This document shows positions 16,811-26,308 of a stretch of DNA of 64,000 bases, in pieces. The stretch is taken from NCBI GenBank assembly GCA_003531585.1, contig DQFX01000012.1, positions 9,390 through 73,389 of the forward strand. The letters run 5' to 3'. How positions within the stretch are numbered: the stretch's first letter is position 1; every line of letters begins with the position of its first letter. The notes beneath the pieces were generated by a model. That model saw only the letters and a program-made list of their open reading frames with translations. It searched no databases and had not been told where the DNA came from. The DNA is from Oscillospiraceae bacterium (lineage in GTDB: Bacteria; Bacillota; Clostridia; Oscillospirales; Ruminococcaceae). The position numbers and the translations under genes are program-made.

Positions 16811-17380
16811 TCAGAACGGGCGCGTATTCTCGCCGATTCCGGCAAGGCTCCACGCGGAGCGCGCTCTCTTGTCGCGCTTCTTTACGTCGCGGATAGTGTA
16901 GGAGGTTCCCTCTTCCTCGGCGTAAGCAGCGATAGCCGCACTGATAACAGCCATTATCTCATCGTCGTTATCGTCTTCCTCAACGATCTCCTCAACGGCA
17001 GCGGGAGCAGCGGCAGGCGCAGGAGCGGCAGCCTTCTTGGCAGCCTCAGCCTTTGCAGCCCTGTTCTTGTCGATGGTCTGGAAGGTCTTGCCCAGTGCCC
17101 AGAACAGGAAGATAAGGATAGCGAGAATAAAGAATACAACAAGTATACCGGTCAGGGTGATAATGCCCACGGAACCCCAGTAATCCGGGTCAGCAAGCTG
17201 TGCATGCGCGTCTCCCAGTCCCTGGATACGGTCAACTACGCCCTGAGCTTCCTCAGTTACCGCCTCAGCAGTAGAGTGAACAGCATTATAGACGTTTTCC
17301 CACGGTCCGGAGTACGCTTCTGCTGTGCCAGCCGCTTCCGCTGAAGCCGCAGCCGACAGAATGGATAAAGCGATGTTCAT
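16811..17380 (-). CDS. OadG-like sodium pump decarboxylase gamma subunit
   Basis: 189 residues. An N-terminal hydrophobic segment, then one strong transmembrane helix (about 72-97, GIITLTGILVVFFILAILIFLFW), an Ala/Pro/Lys linker, an acidic stretch and a C-terminal block ending AWSLAGIGENTRPF, the conserved end of many OadG-type proteins. It anchors and assembles the decarboxylase and may bind a metal. It is first in a two-gene operon with the beta subunit, behind a strong promoter. The N-terminal ~65 residues are longer than in classical OadG. Confidence 0.8.
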   Translation of the reverse strand: MNIALSILSAAASAEAAGTAEAYSGPWENVYNAVHSTAEAVTEEAQGVVDRIQGLGDAHAQLADPDYWGSVGIITLTGILVVFFILAILIFLFWALGKTFQTIDKNRAAKAEAAKKAAAPAPAAAPAAVEEIVEEDDNDDEIMAVISAAIAAYAEEEGTSYTIRDVKKRDKRARSAWSLAGIGENTRPF

Positions 17381-17432
17381 ATTAAGTCTCCTTTTTTGCC
17401 GAAATCGCCGTTCGGATTTTCAAATCAAATTT

Positions 17433-17461
17433 ATTATACTATATTTTGCGAAAAAATTCAA
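17433..17461 (-). promoter_or_regulatory. decarboxylase gamma/beta operon promoter
   Basis: -35 TTGAAT (17456-17461), 17-bp spacer, -10 TATAAT (17433-17438). This is one of the few promoters here without TGN before the -10. Confidence 0.85.
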
Positions 17462-17556
17462 CCGAAAACATTGTGTTTTTTTTGACAAAACATAAAGCAT
17501 ATCTTTGTGAATTTTTAGGCAAAATGTTAAACCAGTTTAACGTCACTGGAAATCGC

Positions 17557-18264
17557 TCAGCAGAAACCGCCGTCCACGCCGAGCACCTGACCGGTTATAA
17601 AACGGTTCTCAGCCAGCGCCCTGACTGCCTTCGCGACCTCCGAAGGCTTTCCGAGGCGGCACACAGGAGTCTGGTCTGCAAGCTCTCTGAGTTCCTCGGG
17701 GTTGAGGTGCGAACTGTTCATCGGGCTGTCGATAACCCCAGGCGCGACCGCGTTCACGGTTATCCCGGAGGCTCCAAGCTCCCTGGCAAGAGCCTTCGTA
17801 AGCCCGACGACCCCTGCCTTAGCCGCTGAATACGCGCTCTCGCACGCGCCGCCGTAAACTCCCCAGACCGAGGACACATTCACGACCGCGCCGCTTTTGC
17901 GGTTTATCATTGAGCGTATTACGGCGTGGGTCATATTGTAAACGCCGTTCAAATCGACATTCATAACGTGCTGCCAGTCCTCCGGAGTAATATCGGTAAA
18001 CAGCTTTATCTGCGATATCCCCGCATTATTTACCAGCACGTCTATCCTGCCGTAGTCCTTCAGAACCTTTTCTGCCGCCGCCTCGCAGGAAGCGTAATCC
18101 GCGACGTCGCAGCGCACCGCCGAGCAGCGCAGCTCTCCGCAGAGCCGCTGAGCCTCGTCCGCCCGGGAATTATAGGTGAACACCACGTCGTCCGTCGCCG
18201 CGAATTCTGCAGCGATGGCGCTTCCGATGGCGCCGGTTCCGCCGGTAATTAGTATCGTACTCAT
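17557..18264 (-). CDS. short-chain dehydrogenase/reductase, FabG-like
   Basis: 235 residues. The NAD(P)-binding TGGTGAIG at the N-terminus, NNAG, the catalytic Ser (VNVSS), Tyr-x3-Lys (YSAAK) and the C-terminal GQVLGVDGG are all present. It resembles 3-oxoacyl-ACP reductase (FabG), but SDR members with this pattern act on many substrates. It follows the ClpE-type gene by four bases and ends the long co-directional run. An inverted repeat GTTAAAC-TG-GTTTAAC lies just downstream (about 17524-17541). Confidence 0.88.
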   Translation of the reverse strand: MSTILITGGTGAIGSAIAAEFAATDDVVFTYNSRADEAQRLCGELRCSAVRCDVADYASCEAAAEKVLKDYGRIDVLVNNAGISQIKLFTDITPEDWQHVMNVDLNGVYNMTHAVIRSMINRKSGAVVNVSSVWGVYGGACESAYSAAKAGVVGLTKALARELGASGITVNAVAPGVIDSPMNSSHLNPEELRELADQTPVCRLGKPSEVAKAVRALAENRFITGQVLGVDGGFC

Positions 18265-18268
18265 GCGC

Positions 18269-20674
18269 TTACTTGCCGTCCACTGTTATCTCGCCGTCCT
18301 GCGAGCCTATGCTTATTTCGGAAAGCGGCTTCTCTGCGTGGTCGATTATCAGCTCTGCGATTTTATCCTCGATGTCGCTGCGGATCACGCGGCGGATATC
18401 TCTGCCGCCGTACTTCCCGCCGAACGCCTTCTGAGCCACAGCCTTGTACGCGTCGTCGGTGATGCGGAGCGCGATCTTCTTCTCCGCGAGCGGAGCCTCC
18501 AGCTCGTGCAGCATAAGCTTCGCGATCTCAGCGTAGTTCTCAACTGTCAACGGGTGGAAAACAATGATCTCGTCCACGCGGGCGATGAACTCCGGTCTGA
18601 GGAAGTCGCGTAGTCCCTTCATTGCGCGCTCCTTGCTGATATCGCCCTCGGTCTTTGTGAATCCAACGCTGTTTGTTCCTGTGGAGCTTCCCGCGTTGGA
18701 GGTCATGCAGATGATAGTGTTTTCAAAGCTTACGGAGCGGCCGTGCGCGTCGTTTATTTTGCCCTCGTCGAGTATCTGGAGCAGTATATTCATTACGTCG
18801 GGGTGAGCCTTCTCTATCTCATCGAAAAGTATCACGGAATAGGGCTTGCGGCGTACCTTTTCAGTGAGCTGACCCGCCTCGTCGTAGCCAACGTATCCGG
18901 GAGGCGAACCGATTATCTTGGACACGCTGTGCTTCTCCATGAACTCCGACATATCAAGCCTGATGAGCGGCTCTACGGTGTCGAACATCTCGCTTGCCAG
19001 AACTTTAACAAGCTCGGTCTTGCCGACGCCGGTCGGACCTACGAAGATGAACGAAGCGGGTCTGCGGCGCTCCGTGAGCTGAACCCTGGTGCGCTTTATA
19101 GCCTTTGCGACCAGCTCGCACGCCTCGTCCTGACCGATAACGTGCTCCTTGAGGTGCTGCTCCAGCGTACCGATACGCTTGTACTCCGCCTCCTGTATCT
19201 TGTTGGCGGGAATTCCGGTCCACAGCTCGATGACCTTGGAAAGATCCTCCATCGTGACCTGAACGTTCTCGGCTTCCTTCTTTATCTTGTCAATGCTGTC
19301 GGAGGTCTGTGCGATCTGCATTTTGATCTCCGCCATCTTTTCGTAGTCCTTGTCGCTTGCTTCCGCGAGTTTGCTCTCGTCCACGCGAAGTTCCGCCAGC
19401 TTGGATTTCAGCTTTTCGTACTCGGTTATCGCCGGGCTTCCAAGACTTGCGCAGGCGCAGGATTCGTCCAGCAGGTCGATAGCCTTGTCAGGCAGGAATC
19501 TGTCGTTGATATAGCGCTCCGAAAGCACCGCGCACATACGCGTTATCTCCGGGGAAACCTTCACCTTGTGGTGCTCCTCGTAGTATTCCTTGATGCCCTC
19601 AAGCAGCTTCACGGTGTCCCCGATGGACGGCTCGTTGACCGTTACCGGCTGGAAGCGGCGCTCCAGCGCGCTGTCCTTCTCGATGTACTTGCGGTACTCG
19701 TTGAACGTGGTCGCGCCTATAACCTGGAGTTCCCCGCGGGAAAGCGCCGGCTTGAACATGTTTCCGGCGTTCATGGTTCCCTCGGAATCTCCGGTGCCGA
19801 CCAGGTTGTGTACCTCGTCGATGAACAGGATAACGTTTCCGGCGTTCTTTACCTCGTCGATAAGGGACTTCACGCGGCTCTCAAACTGACCTCTGAACTG
19901 CGTCCCCGCTACAAGCGCGGTAAGGTCGAGCAGGTAAAGCTCCTTGCCCTGGAGCCTGAACGGAACGTCCCCGCTTGCAAGCTTCAGCGCGATACCCTCG
20001 GCAATGGCGGTCTTTCCGACGCCTGGTTCGCCGATAAGGCAGGGATTGTTCTTAGTCCTGCGGGAAAGTATCTGGATAACTCTGCCGATCTCCTTGTCCC
20101 TGCCGATAATGCGGTCGATTTTACCGTCCTTTGCACGGCGGGTGAGGTTTGTGCAGAATGTTTCAAGAGTTCTGCGCTTCTTGTCAGTCTTTTCCTGCTT
20201 TTTCTTCGGGGACTTCGCTTTCGCTTCCTCGTTCAGCTTATCCATATCGTCCTTGCTGAGGGCGCCCTCGAACGGCTCGAACATCTTCTTGAAGAACTCC
20301 GGCATGGTGTTTGCCCCGCCCTTCTGGAACAGTTCGTCCTTCTTGTCCGGGTCGTCGGAGTCGTCGACGTCATCTTCGGAGTCATCATCGTCCGTATCGG
20401 AGTCGTGCGGCTTGAATCCGTTCGTGATGTCCTCAAAGCCTATATTCTTGAGCAATTCCGGATCGGGATTGCCGTTCTCGTCAAACATGGAATCGTAGGC
20501 GTTCTCAAAATCCTCCTCGGAAATACCCATCTGCTTGAGATACTCGTCGACCTGCGGAAGCCCCATTTCCTTGGCGCATCTCAGGCACAGACCCTCGTTG
20601 CGGCGCTCGGTACCCTGCATTGAGGATATGAACACCACCGCGGGACGCTTCTTGCATCTGGAACACATCATCAT
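18269..20674 (-). CDS. clpE: ClpE-type AAA+ unfoldase with N-terminal zinc finger
   Basis: 801 residues with two AAA+ modules. The N-terminus has a C4 zinc finger (Cys4, Cys7, Cys30, Cys33) as in ClpE, followed by a low-complexity Asp/Glu-rich linker (about 92-115). D1 Walker A is GEPGVGKTA and D2 is GPTGVGKTE. Between them is a short coiled-coil middle domain (about 405-490). A VGF tripeptide in D2 fits the ClpP-docking loop. ClpE belongs to stress-induced proteolysis in Firmicutes. It is about 100 residues longer than B. subtilis ClpE, mostly in the linker. The start is one of three adjacent ATGs after AAAGGTGG. ClpC-like alternatives lack this zinc finger. Confidence 0.88.
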   Translation of the reverse strand: MMMCSRCKKRPAVVFISSMQGTERRNEGLCLRCAKEMGLPQVDEYLKQMGISEEDFENAYDSMFDENGNPDPELLKNIGFEDITNGFKPHDSDTDDDDSEDDVDDSDDPDKKDELFQKGGANTMPEFFKKMFEPFEGALSKDDMDKLNEEAKAKSPKKKQEKTDKKRRTLETFCTNLTRRAKDGKIDRIIGRDKEIGRVIQILSRRTKNNPCLIGEPGVGKTAIAEGIALKLASGDVPFRLQGKELYLLDLTALVAGTQFRGQFESRVKSLIDEVKNAGNVILFIDEVHNLVGTGDSEGTMNAGNMFKPALSRGELQVIGATTFNEYRKYIEKDSALERRFQPVTVNEPSIGDTVKLLEGIKEYYEEHHKVKVSPEITRMCAVLSERYINDRFLPDKAIDLLDESCACASLGSPAITEYEKLKSKLAELRVDESKLAEASDKDYEKMAEIKMQIAQTSDSIDKIKKEAENVQVTMEDLSKVIELWTGIPANKIQEAEYKRIGTLEQHLKEHVIGQDEACELVAKAIKRTRVQLTERRRPASFIFVGPTGVGKTELVKVLASEMFDTVEPLIRLDMSEFMEKHSVSKIIGSPPGYVGYDEAGQLTEKVRRKPYSVILFDEIEKAHPDVMNILLQILDEGKINDAHGRSVSFENTIICMTSNAGSSTGTNSVGFTKTEGDISKERAMKGLRDFLRPEFIARVDEIIVFHPLTVENYAEIAKLMLHELEAPLAEKKIALRITDDAYKAVAQKAFGGKYGGRDIRRVIRSDIEDKIAELIIDHAEKPLSEISIGSQDGEITVDGK

Positions 20675-20716
20675 AGTTTATACCACCTTTGCATGAAATC
20701 GCAGCCTAGCTGCACT

Positions 20717-21751
20717 TTATGTCAGAAAATTCAGGAATTCAAAATTGTAGAAATACCTGAAAACGAAAGTCGAATCAATCGCGGTATCGTTGAGCAGCAG
20801 AACATTTCCGCCGCTGAGCGTAACGATGAACCGCACGAGAATGCAGATAACGCATATCGAGATAAGTCCGCTGACAGCTCCGCAGACGCCGCCAAGCAGT
20901 CCGTTGACGCTGCCGATGACCGGCACCTTATTGACCACCTTGAGCAGCCGCGCGACTATATCCAGAACGCAGCTAACCACAATGAAGATGACCGCGAAGA
21001 AAATGGTTTTCATCACCAGCGTGAACGCCGGACGGAGCATATGATCGATCACCGCGCTCTTGACCGACGACGAGCAGTCTATCATAGTCAGCACAAGCGA
21101 CCTTACCATTGATATCTCACCGTCGCTGATACCCTGGGAGATATCCTGGAACTGAGCCGGGAATAATCCCCCGATAATGCCGACGTACTCCTGAATGCCG
21201 CTTATCATCGGGCTTGCGGCCAGCTTCACTGCGATGACCTGCGCTGTCGCGAGTTTTCCAAGCCCGTACGCGTTGATATCTGCCATGGTGAACTCAGCCG
21301 TTTTGCCGTTCATGTGGGCGTAGTCCTCGCTGCTGCCGAATCCGAACTTGCTGAGGTCTGCGCTTTCAAAGCCTGTACCGCTAAGATCTACGTTTGAAAG
21401 GTCGATCACGACCTTATCGGTTCCGGAGTAATCCGGAGTTATCTCAGAAACCGGCGTCCCGGAGATCTTCACGCTGTCGAAATCCATTTCTGAAAGCCCG
21501 CTGAGCGTTATGCTGCTCATATTGTCGTCGAGGGTCTGGCTGACCGCCTCGGTGAGCGGCTTCTCGACCATCGAGGTATACACAAGCTCCGTAAGCGGAG
21601 CGCTGAACGTCATCGCGCAGAAGAATCCAACGAACACGGCCGCAATTCCAACGACCGCGCTGACGAATCCGCGCTTTGCCCCGCTGAATATTGCGAACAC
21701 GAGAACTACCGCGATCAATATATCATAAACTATCGCAAACTGCGATCCCAT
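20717..21751 (-). CDS. CvpA family membrane protein
   Basis: 344 residues. The first ~50 residues (YDILIAVVLVFAIFSGAKRGFVSAVVG) match the CvpA family, whose founder is needed for colicin V production in E. coli. Two or more transmembrane helices at the N-terminus are followed by a large inserted domain rich in Ser, Asp and Gly (about 65-190), then three or four more helices toward the C-terminus. The insert makes it about twice the length of plain CvpA. It lies between the propeller-like protein and clpE and is probably co-transcribed. Confidence 0.75.
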   Translation of the reverse strand: MGSQFAIVYDILIAVVLVFAIFSGAKRGFVSAVVGIAAVFVGFFCAMTFSAPLTELVYTSMVEKPLTEAVSQTLDDNMSSITLSGLSEMDFDSVKISGTPVSEITPDYSGTDKVVIDLSNVDLSGTGFESADLSKFGFGSSEDYAHMNGKTAEFTMADINAYGLGKLATAQVIAVKLAASPMISGIQEYVGIIGGLFPAQFQDISQGISDGEISMVRSLVLTMIDCSSSVKSAVIDHMLRPAFTLVMKTIFFAVIFIVVSCVLDIVARLLKVVNKVPVIGSVNGLLGGVCGAVSGLISICVICILVRFIVTLSGGNVLLLNDTAIDSTFVFRYFYNFEFLNFLT

Positions 21752-21766
21752 AAACAGCCTCCTTAA

Positions 21767-22912
21767 TCAAGTAAGATCCACCTTCTGAACGGTGTTGTAG
21801 CCAAGCAGATAGGCGCTGCTTCCTATAACAAGCATGTCTGAGTAATCGTCCTGCAGCTCCTTTTCGGAGACTACGTTCAGTCCATCGTCGAACACTGTTA
21901 AAGTGCGCTTGCTGAGGGAATACACATTCTTTCCTTCAGCGCGCACCCTGGTGACGTTCTGAAGTCCGGCAGCGGCGGTCGCTTCCAGCGTATCGTTGTA
22001 GACCGTCAGGACTTTTCCTCCGGCGCTGTCGCTGAACATCACCGCATGTAGCTCCCCGCCGGGTATCTGAGAAACGTTCTTGATGAACTCCGTCTGAGCC
22101 GAGATGCCGCCGGTATCCGCGTCGAGAATGTACGCTCCGCCGGCGGTAACTGCGAACAGCTCCTTACCGGACTGCTCCAGCGAAAACACCATGTGATTCC
22201 CGAGGTAGGTCTCCCAGACGCTACCCTCCGCGTTGTCAAGGTCGAAGCGCAGCAGCCTGTACTCCAGCTCGCCGTTGTCCGCGCCGCAGACCGCCGCGAA
22301 AATGCTGCTGTCGTCCTGCGAGAACACCACCCGGTCGATGAGGTACAGCGGCGAAGCCCAGCGGAATATCTGCTGACCCTCCCCGTTGAAAACGAACAGA
22401 CAGTTGGAATATTTTGAGGACTTCGTGACCACCGCGCTGCGCTCGCCGTTGCTTACCTGCGCAAAGTCTATCGTATCTTCGGTGGCGGTGCTGAATATCT
22501 CGCCGGAGCGGTTATAGAGCTGAAGCTCCCTGCCGTTGCGGTCGTAGATGAGCGCGCGCCGGGAGTTGCTCGACAGCGCCGGAGACTGCAGTCCGTGCTG
22601 GGCGCTGGTTAACATCGCGCCGTCTGAGTTGTAGGTATAGAAGTAGGTATCCGTCAGCAGGCAGAAATTGTCGCCCAGCTCGTCAAGGACATAATCGGTG
22701 CTTCCCGGCAGGTCGACCGGAAAGCCGCCTTTGCCGACGTCAAGCGCGGCGTCCTTCAGCGGAGCGATTATCTTTCCCCAGTTGAGCGCGATGAACAGGG
22801 CGATAAGCCCGAACAGCACAAGTATGGCTATGTTGAGCCTTACCCTTCTGAGCCTCCGCTTTTTTCTGAACTCGTTTATGTCGTTTCTTTTATCCATTCT
22901 GTACTTCTGCAC
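21767..22912 (-). CDS. DUF5711-like membrane-anchored propeller-like protein
   Basis: 381 residues. A basic N-terminus, one transmembrane helix (about 27-46) and an extracytoplasmic domain of repeating four-strand units (e.g. LLTDTYFYTYNSDGAML, RALIYDRNGRELQLYNRSG), consistent with a beta-propeller. It resembles the clostridial DUF5711 family, for which no function is known. The start is uncertain: a GTG at 22912 after GGGGAAGG, or an ATG five codons later. It lies between truA and the CvpA-like gene, 15 bp before the latter. Confidence 0.65.
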   Translation of the reverse strand: MQKYRMDKRNDINEFRKKRRLRRVRLNIAILVLFGLIALFIALNWGKIIAPLKDAALDVGKGGFPVDLPGSTDYVLDELGDNFCLLTDTYFYTYNSDGAMLTSAQHGLQSPALSSNSRRALIYDRNGRELQLYNRSGEIFSTATEDTIDFAQVSNGERSAVVTKSSKYSNCLFVFNGEGQQIFRWASPLYLIDRVVFSQDDSSIFAAVCGADNGELEYRLLRFDLDNAEGSVWETYLGNHMVFSLEQSGKELFAVTAGGAYILDADTGGISAQTEFIKNVSQIPGGELHAVMFSDSAGGKVLTVYNDTLEATAAAGLQNVTRVRAEGKNVYSLSKRTLTVFDDGLNVVSEKELQDDYSDMLVIGSSAYLLGYNTVQKVDLT

Positions 22913-22940
22913 CAGCCTTCCCCAAGCTATTATACATCGG

Positions 22941-23687
22941 TCAATATATTACACGGTTGAGGTACAGACCCTCCGGCGGTAGCGTCTTGCCTGCAAGGCT
23001 GCGGTCTCCGGTCTGGAGCGCCCGCCTTATGTCGTCGGTGGTTAGCTTACCTTCGTTTATATAGATGAGCGTTCCCGCGCATATCCTCACCATATTGTAC
23101 AGGAATCCGCTGCCGCTTATCCTCAGCTCGCACACGTCGTCCTCCTTCATTGAAGCCGTGAAGCTGTATATCTCCCTCACGGTGGACTTCATGCGCGCCT
23201 TTCCCTCCGCCCGGCAGAACGCCGCGAAATCGTGCTCCCCGACCAGAAGCCGTGCCGCTTCGTTCATCTTATCAAGGTCGAGCGGATAGGGGTAGTGGTA
23301 CGCAAGGTTCTGCAAAAAAACGTCCCTCTGAACGGTATTCGCGATGAGGTATACATATTCCTTGCTTTTTGTGCAGTATCTCGCGTGGAAGTCCTCCGGG
23401 GCGTCCTCGCAGGAAAGCACCGCGATATCCGGCGGAAGCAGCGTGTTCATTCCTTTCACGAAACCTTCGCAGGGTATCCTGCTGTCAACGTGGACGTTGA
23501 AGCAGAACTGCCGCGCATGCACTCCGGTATCCGTCCGGGAGCAGCCGTAGATCACCGGCGCGGGTATCTTGAGCAGCTTTCCTATGCTGTTCTCGACTGC
23601 CTCCTGGACGGTCAGGGCGTTGTCCTGCCGCTGGAATCCGTGGTAAGCAGCGCCGTTGTAGGCTATGAAAACCTTTAAATTTCGCAA
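22941..23687 (-). CDS. truA: tRNA pseudouridine(38-40) synthase TruA
   Basis: 248 residues, normal length. The catalytic Asp lies in GCSRTDTGVHARQF, and YLYNMVRI-type sequence (GFLYNMVRICAGTL) marks the C-terminal half. It isomerises uridines 38-40 in the anticodon arm. The start is a TTG preceded by GAGGTGAGGAT. It is directly after ecfT; the ecfA-ecfT-truA order is common in Firmicutes. Confidence 0.97.
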   Translation of the reverse strand: MRNLKVFIAYNGAAYHGFQRQDNALTVQEAVENSIGKLLKIPAPVIYGCSRTDTGVHARQFCFNVHVDSRIPCEGFVKGMNTLLPPDIAVLSCEDAPEDFHARYCTKSKEYVYLIANTVQRDVFLQNLAYHYPYPLDLDKMNEAARLLVGEHDFAAFCRAEGKARMKSTVREIYSFTASMKEDDVCELRISGSGFLYNMVRICAGTLIYINEGKLTTDDIRRALQTGDRSLAGKTLPPEGLYLNRVIY

Positions 23688-23707
23688 ATCCTCACCTCGC
23701 TGGGCAG

Positions 23708-24520
23708 TTACGGCAGAACCGGGAAGCAGTTTATAACGATGACCGCCGCCAGAAGCAGCAGCATGCAGCCGATAGCAACGTAATCCCTAGGAGCCGTGTG
23801 CATTACGCGGAGCCTCGTACGGCCCTCGCCGCCGTGATAGCAGCGGCATTCCATCGCGGTCGCAAGCTCGTTGGCGCGCTTGAACGCTGAAACGAACAGC
23901 GGTATCAGCACCGGTATCAGCGACTTTGCCTTCTTGACAAGTCCGCCGGTGTCCATCTCCGCGCCGCGGGCCTTCTGCGCGGACATTATCTTGTCCGTTT
24001 CCTCCACCAGAGTCGGAATGAAACGCAGCGCAATAGTCATCATCATTGAAAGCTCGTGCACCGGGACGTGTATCTTCTTCAGCGGCGAAAGGAGCCGCTC
24101 GATAGCGTCGGTGAGCATTATCGGGGAGGTCGTGTAGGTCAGCAGGGACATGCCGACGATAAGCGTGATAACGCGTATCAGCATGAACAGCGCCGTATTC
24201 ACGCCCTCCGGGTATATCTCAATGAACTCCCACTTGAACAGCGGAGTTTCACCCTTGACGAAAAACAGGTTGAGAATGCCGGTGAAAATCATCAGCGGAA
24301 GGATAGGCTTCACGCTTTTCAGAATCATGACGAGCTTTATCCTCGCCAGCATATAGCACATCACCATGAAAAGCATTCCCAGCAGCAGACCGGTGTAGCT
24401 CTGTGCGGTAAACAGAATAACAAGGTACAGTATATCCAGAACGAGCTTTACGCGGCTGTCGAGCCTGTGTATGACCGAATTACCCGGGAAGTACTGCCCT
24501 ATCGTAATATCCTTTATCAT
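23708..24520 (-). CDS. ecfT: ECF transporter transmembrane subunit EcfT
   Basis: 270 residues with about five or six transmembrane segments. The coupling-helix motifs used to contact the ATPases are present (AQKARGAEMDTG and ATAMECRCYHG, matching the two A-R-G/E-x-R-x-Y blocks). EcfT joins the ATPases to vitamin-binding S components. It follows the fused ATPase gene by 19 bp. No S component lies in the window, so this is a group II (shared) energising module. Confidence 0.95.
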   Translation of the reverse strand: MIKDITIGQYFPGNSVIHRLDSRVKLVLDILYLVILFTAQSYTGLLLGMLFMVMCYMLARIKLVMILKSVKPILPLMIFTGILNLFFVKGETPLFKWEFIEIYPEGVNTALFMLIRVITLIVGMSLLTYTTSPIMLTDAIERLLSPLKKIHVPVHELSMMMTIALRFIPTLVEETDKIMSAQKARGAEMDTGGLVKKAKSLIPVLIPLFVSAFKRANELATAMECRCYHGGEGRTRLRVMHTAPRDYVAIGCMLLLLAAVIVINCFPVLP

Positions 24521-24539
24521 CTTTTGTTCTAGTCCTTAC

Positions 24540-26300
24540 TTATCTTATCAGCGGAAGCAGACGCTCAGCCGCTCTCTGTGTGGTGTAGATGTCATTCCCG
24601 ATATCCGTGCCTAAGGATTTCAGGATATGGCTCATTCTGGTTATCTGCGGAACGTCGAGACCTATCTTCGCAAGCTCGTCCGTCCGGGCGAATACTCTGT
24701 CCACCGTGTCGTAGCAGAACAGGCGGCTCTTGTTCATTACAAGCACCTTTCCGGCGTACTTCACAATGTCCTCCATCGAGTGAGATACAAGCAGTATCGT
24801 CTTGCCGTATTCGTCGTGATATTTCTTTATCTGCGCTAGAATCTTATCGCGCCCCTTGGGATCGAGACCCGCCGCCGGCTCGTCGAGGATAAGCACCTCG
24901 GGATCCATCGCGAGGACTCCCGCGAGGGCGGCTCTTCTCTGCTGGCCTCCGGAAAGCTCAAACGGCGACCTGTCAAGCAGGTGGACGATATCCATGCTCT
25001 CGGCGGCGCTCCTTACGCGCTTCTTTATTTCCTCTTCGGAAAGTCCCATGTTCTTCGGACCGTAGGCGATGTCCTTCGCAACGGTCTCCTCAAAGAGCTG
25101 GTGCTCCGAATACTGGAACACAAGCCCCACCTTGAAGCGTATGCTGCGTATATTCACGTCCTTGCTCCAGATGTCCGCGCCGTCCACCAGCACGCGCCCG
25201 GAGGTCGGCTTCACAAGCCCGTCGAAATGCTGTATCAGCGTGGACTTGCCGCTTCCGGTGTGTCCGATTATCCCGACGAACTCGCCCTGGCGTATCTTCA
25301 GGTCGACGCTGTTCACCGCGGTCTTTTCAAACGGGGTGCCGATACTGTACTTGTAAGTCACCTTGTCGCATTCCAGCACTACCGGGCGCTTGTCGTCCTC
25401 GGCGGCTTCCTTCGCCGGAGGTATCTCCGCGCTCCTGCCCTTTGTGAGGCTGAACAGAGCCTCTGCGCACTCCTGTTCGCCGATTATTTCCGTGGAAATG
25501 TCCACGCCCTTCTCGCGAAGCTCCTCGCACAGCTCAGTCACCTGCGGGACGTCCAGCCCGACGGAGCGCAGCTTCTTCACCTGTGAGAAAATCTTCTTCG
25601 GAATGTCGTCCATGATGATATTGCCGCCGTCCATCACGACCACGCGGTCAGCCTGCGCGGCTTCATCCATGTAGTGCGTGATTAGGACTACAGTTATGCC
25701 CTTTTCGCGGTTGAGCGTGTGGATAGTCTCCATGACCTCCCGCCTGCCCTTGGGGTCGAGCATTGCGGTAGGCTCGTCCATGACGATACAGCGCGGCTGC
25801 ATCGCGATAACTCCCGCGATGGCGACGCGCTGCTTCTGACCGCCCGAAAGCTGGTGCGGAGCATGCTCGCGGTACTCGTACATATCGACCTGTTTCAGTG
25901 CGTCGTCGACGCGCTGGCGGATTTCCGGCTGCGGAATTCCCATGTTCTCCGGCGCGAACGCAACGTCCTCCTCGACAATGGTAGCAACGAGCTGGTTATC
26001 CGGATTCTGGAACACCATGCCCACCGTCTGGCGGATATCAAACAGCTTGTCCTCGTCGGAGGTATCTATGCCCGCGACCGTGACCTTTCCGGAGGTCGGC
26101 GTGAGTATCGCGTTGAAGTGCTTCGCTAGCGTGGATTTTCCGCAGCCGTTGTGACCCAGCACCGCAAGGAACTGCCCCTCCGGAACGGACAGGGAAACGT
26201 CCTTCAGCACCGGATTGCGGCCTACTTCCTTGCCGTCCTCGTCGTAGCTGATGTAATCAAAGCAAAGGTTTTCGACTTCTATAATGTTCAAGTGATTCAC
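24540..26300 (-). CDS. fused energy-coupling factor ATPase EcfA1-EcfA2
   Basis: 586 residues holding two complete ABC ATPases in one chain. The N-terminal half (about 1-280) has Walker A GHNGCGKST, the Q-loop FQNPDNQ and the signature LSGGQKQR, like EcfA1. The C-terminal half (about 307-586) has GHTGSGKST, FQYSEHQLF and LSGGQQRR, like EcfA2. A linker rich in Ala/Glu/Pro/Lys joins them. These two proteins are normally separate genes. The product powers vitamin or metal uptake with EcfT. The start is a GTG (26300) or a TTG four codons later; neither has a clear ribosome binding site. Confidence 0.93.
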   Translation of the reverse strand: MNHLNIIEVENLCFDYISYDEDGKEVGRNPVLKDVSLSVPEGQFLAVLGHNGCGKSTLAKHFNAILTPTSGKVTVAGIDTSDEDKLFDIRQTVGMVFQNPDNQLVATIVEEDVAFAPENMGIPQPEIRQRVDDALKQVDMYEYREHAPHQLSGGQKQRVAIAGVIAMQPRCIVMDEPTAMLDPKGRREVMETIHTLNREKGITVVLITHYMDEAAQADRVVVMDGGNIIMDDIPKKIFSQVKKLRSVGLDVPQVTELCEELREKGVDISTEIIGEQECAEALFSLTKGRSAEIPPAKEAAEDDKRPVVLECDKVTYKYSIGTPFEKTAVNSVDLKIRQGEFVGIIGHTGSGKSTLIQHFDGLVKPTSGRVLVDGADIWSKDVNIRSIRFKVGLVFQYSEHQLFEETVAKDIAYGPKNMGLSEEEIKKRVRSAAESMDIVHLLDRSPFELSGGQQRRAALAGVLAMDPEVLILDEPAAGLDPKGRDKILAQIKKYHDEYGKTILLVSHSMEDIVKYAGKVLVMNKSRLFCYDTVDRVFARTDELAKIGLDVPQITRMSHILKSLGTDIGNDIYTTQRAAERLLPLIR

Positions 26301-26308
26301 CCGTTATC

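Noticed and set aside
17524..17541. GTTAAAC-GTTTAAC repeat as a terminator for the SDR gene
   Set aside because: The stem is short and AT-rich and the following T-run is weak; it may be an operator, but there is too little evidence to list it as a feature.
18743..20623. 626-codon open frame on the plus strand opposite clpE
   Set aside because: It is the mirror of a clear AAA+ gene, has no ribosome binding site or family match and arises from GC-rich codon use.
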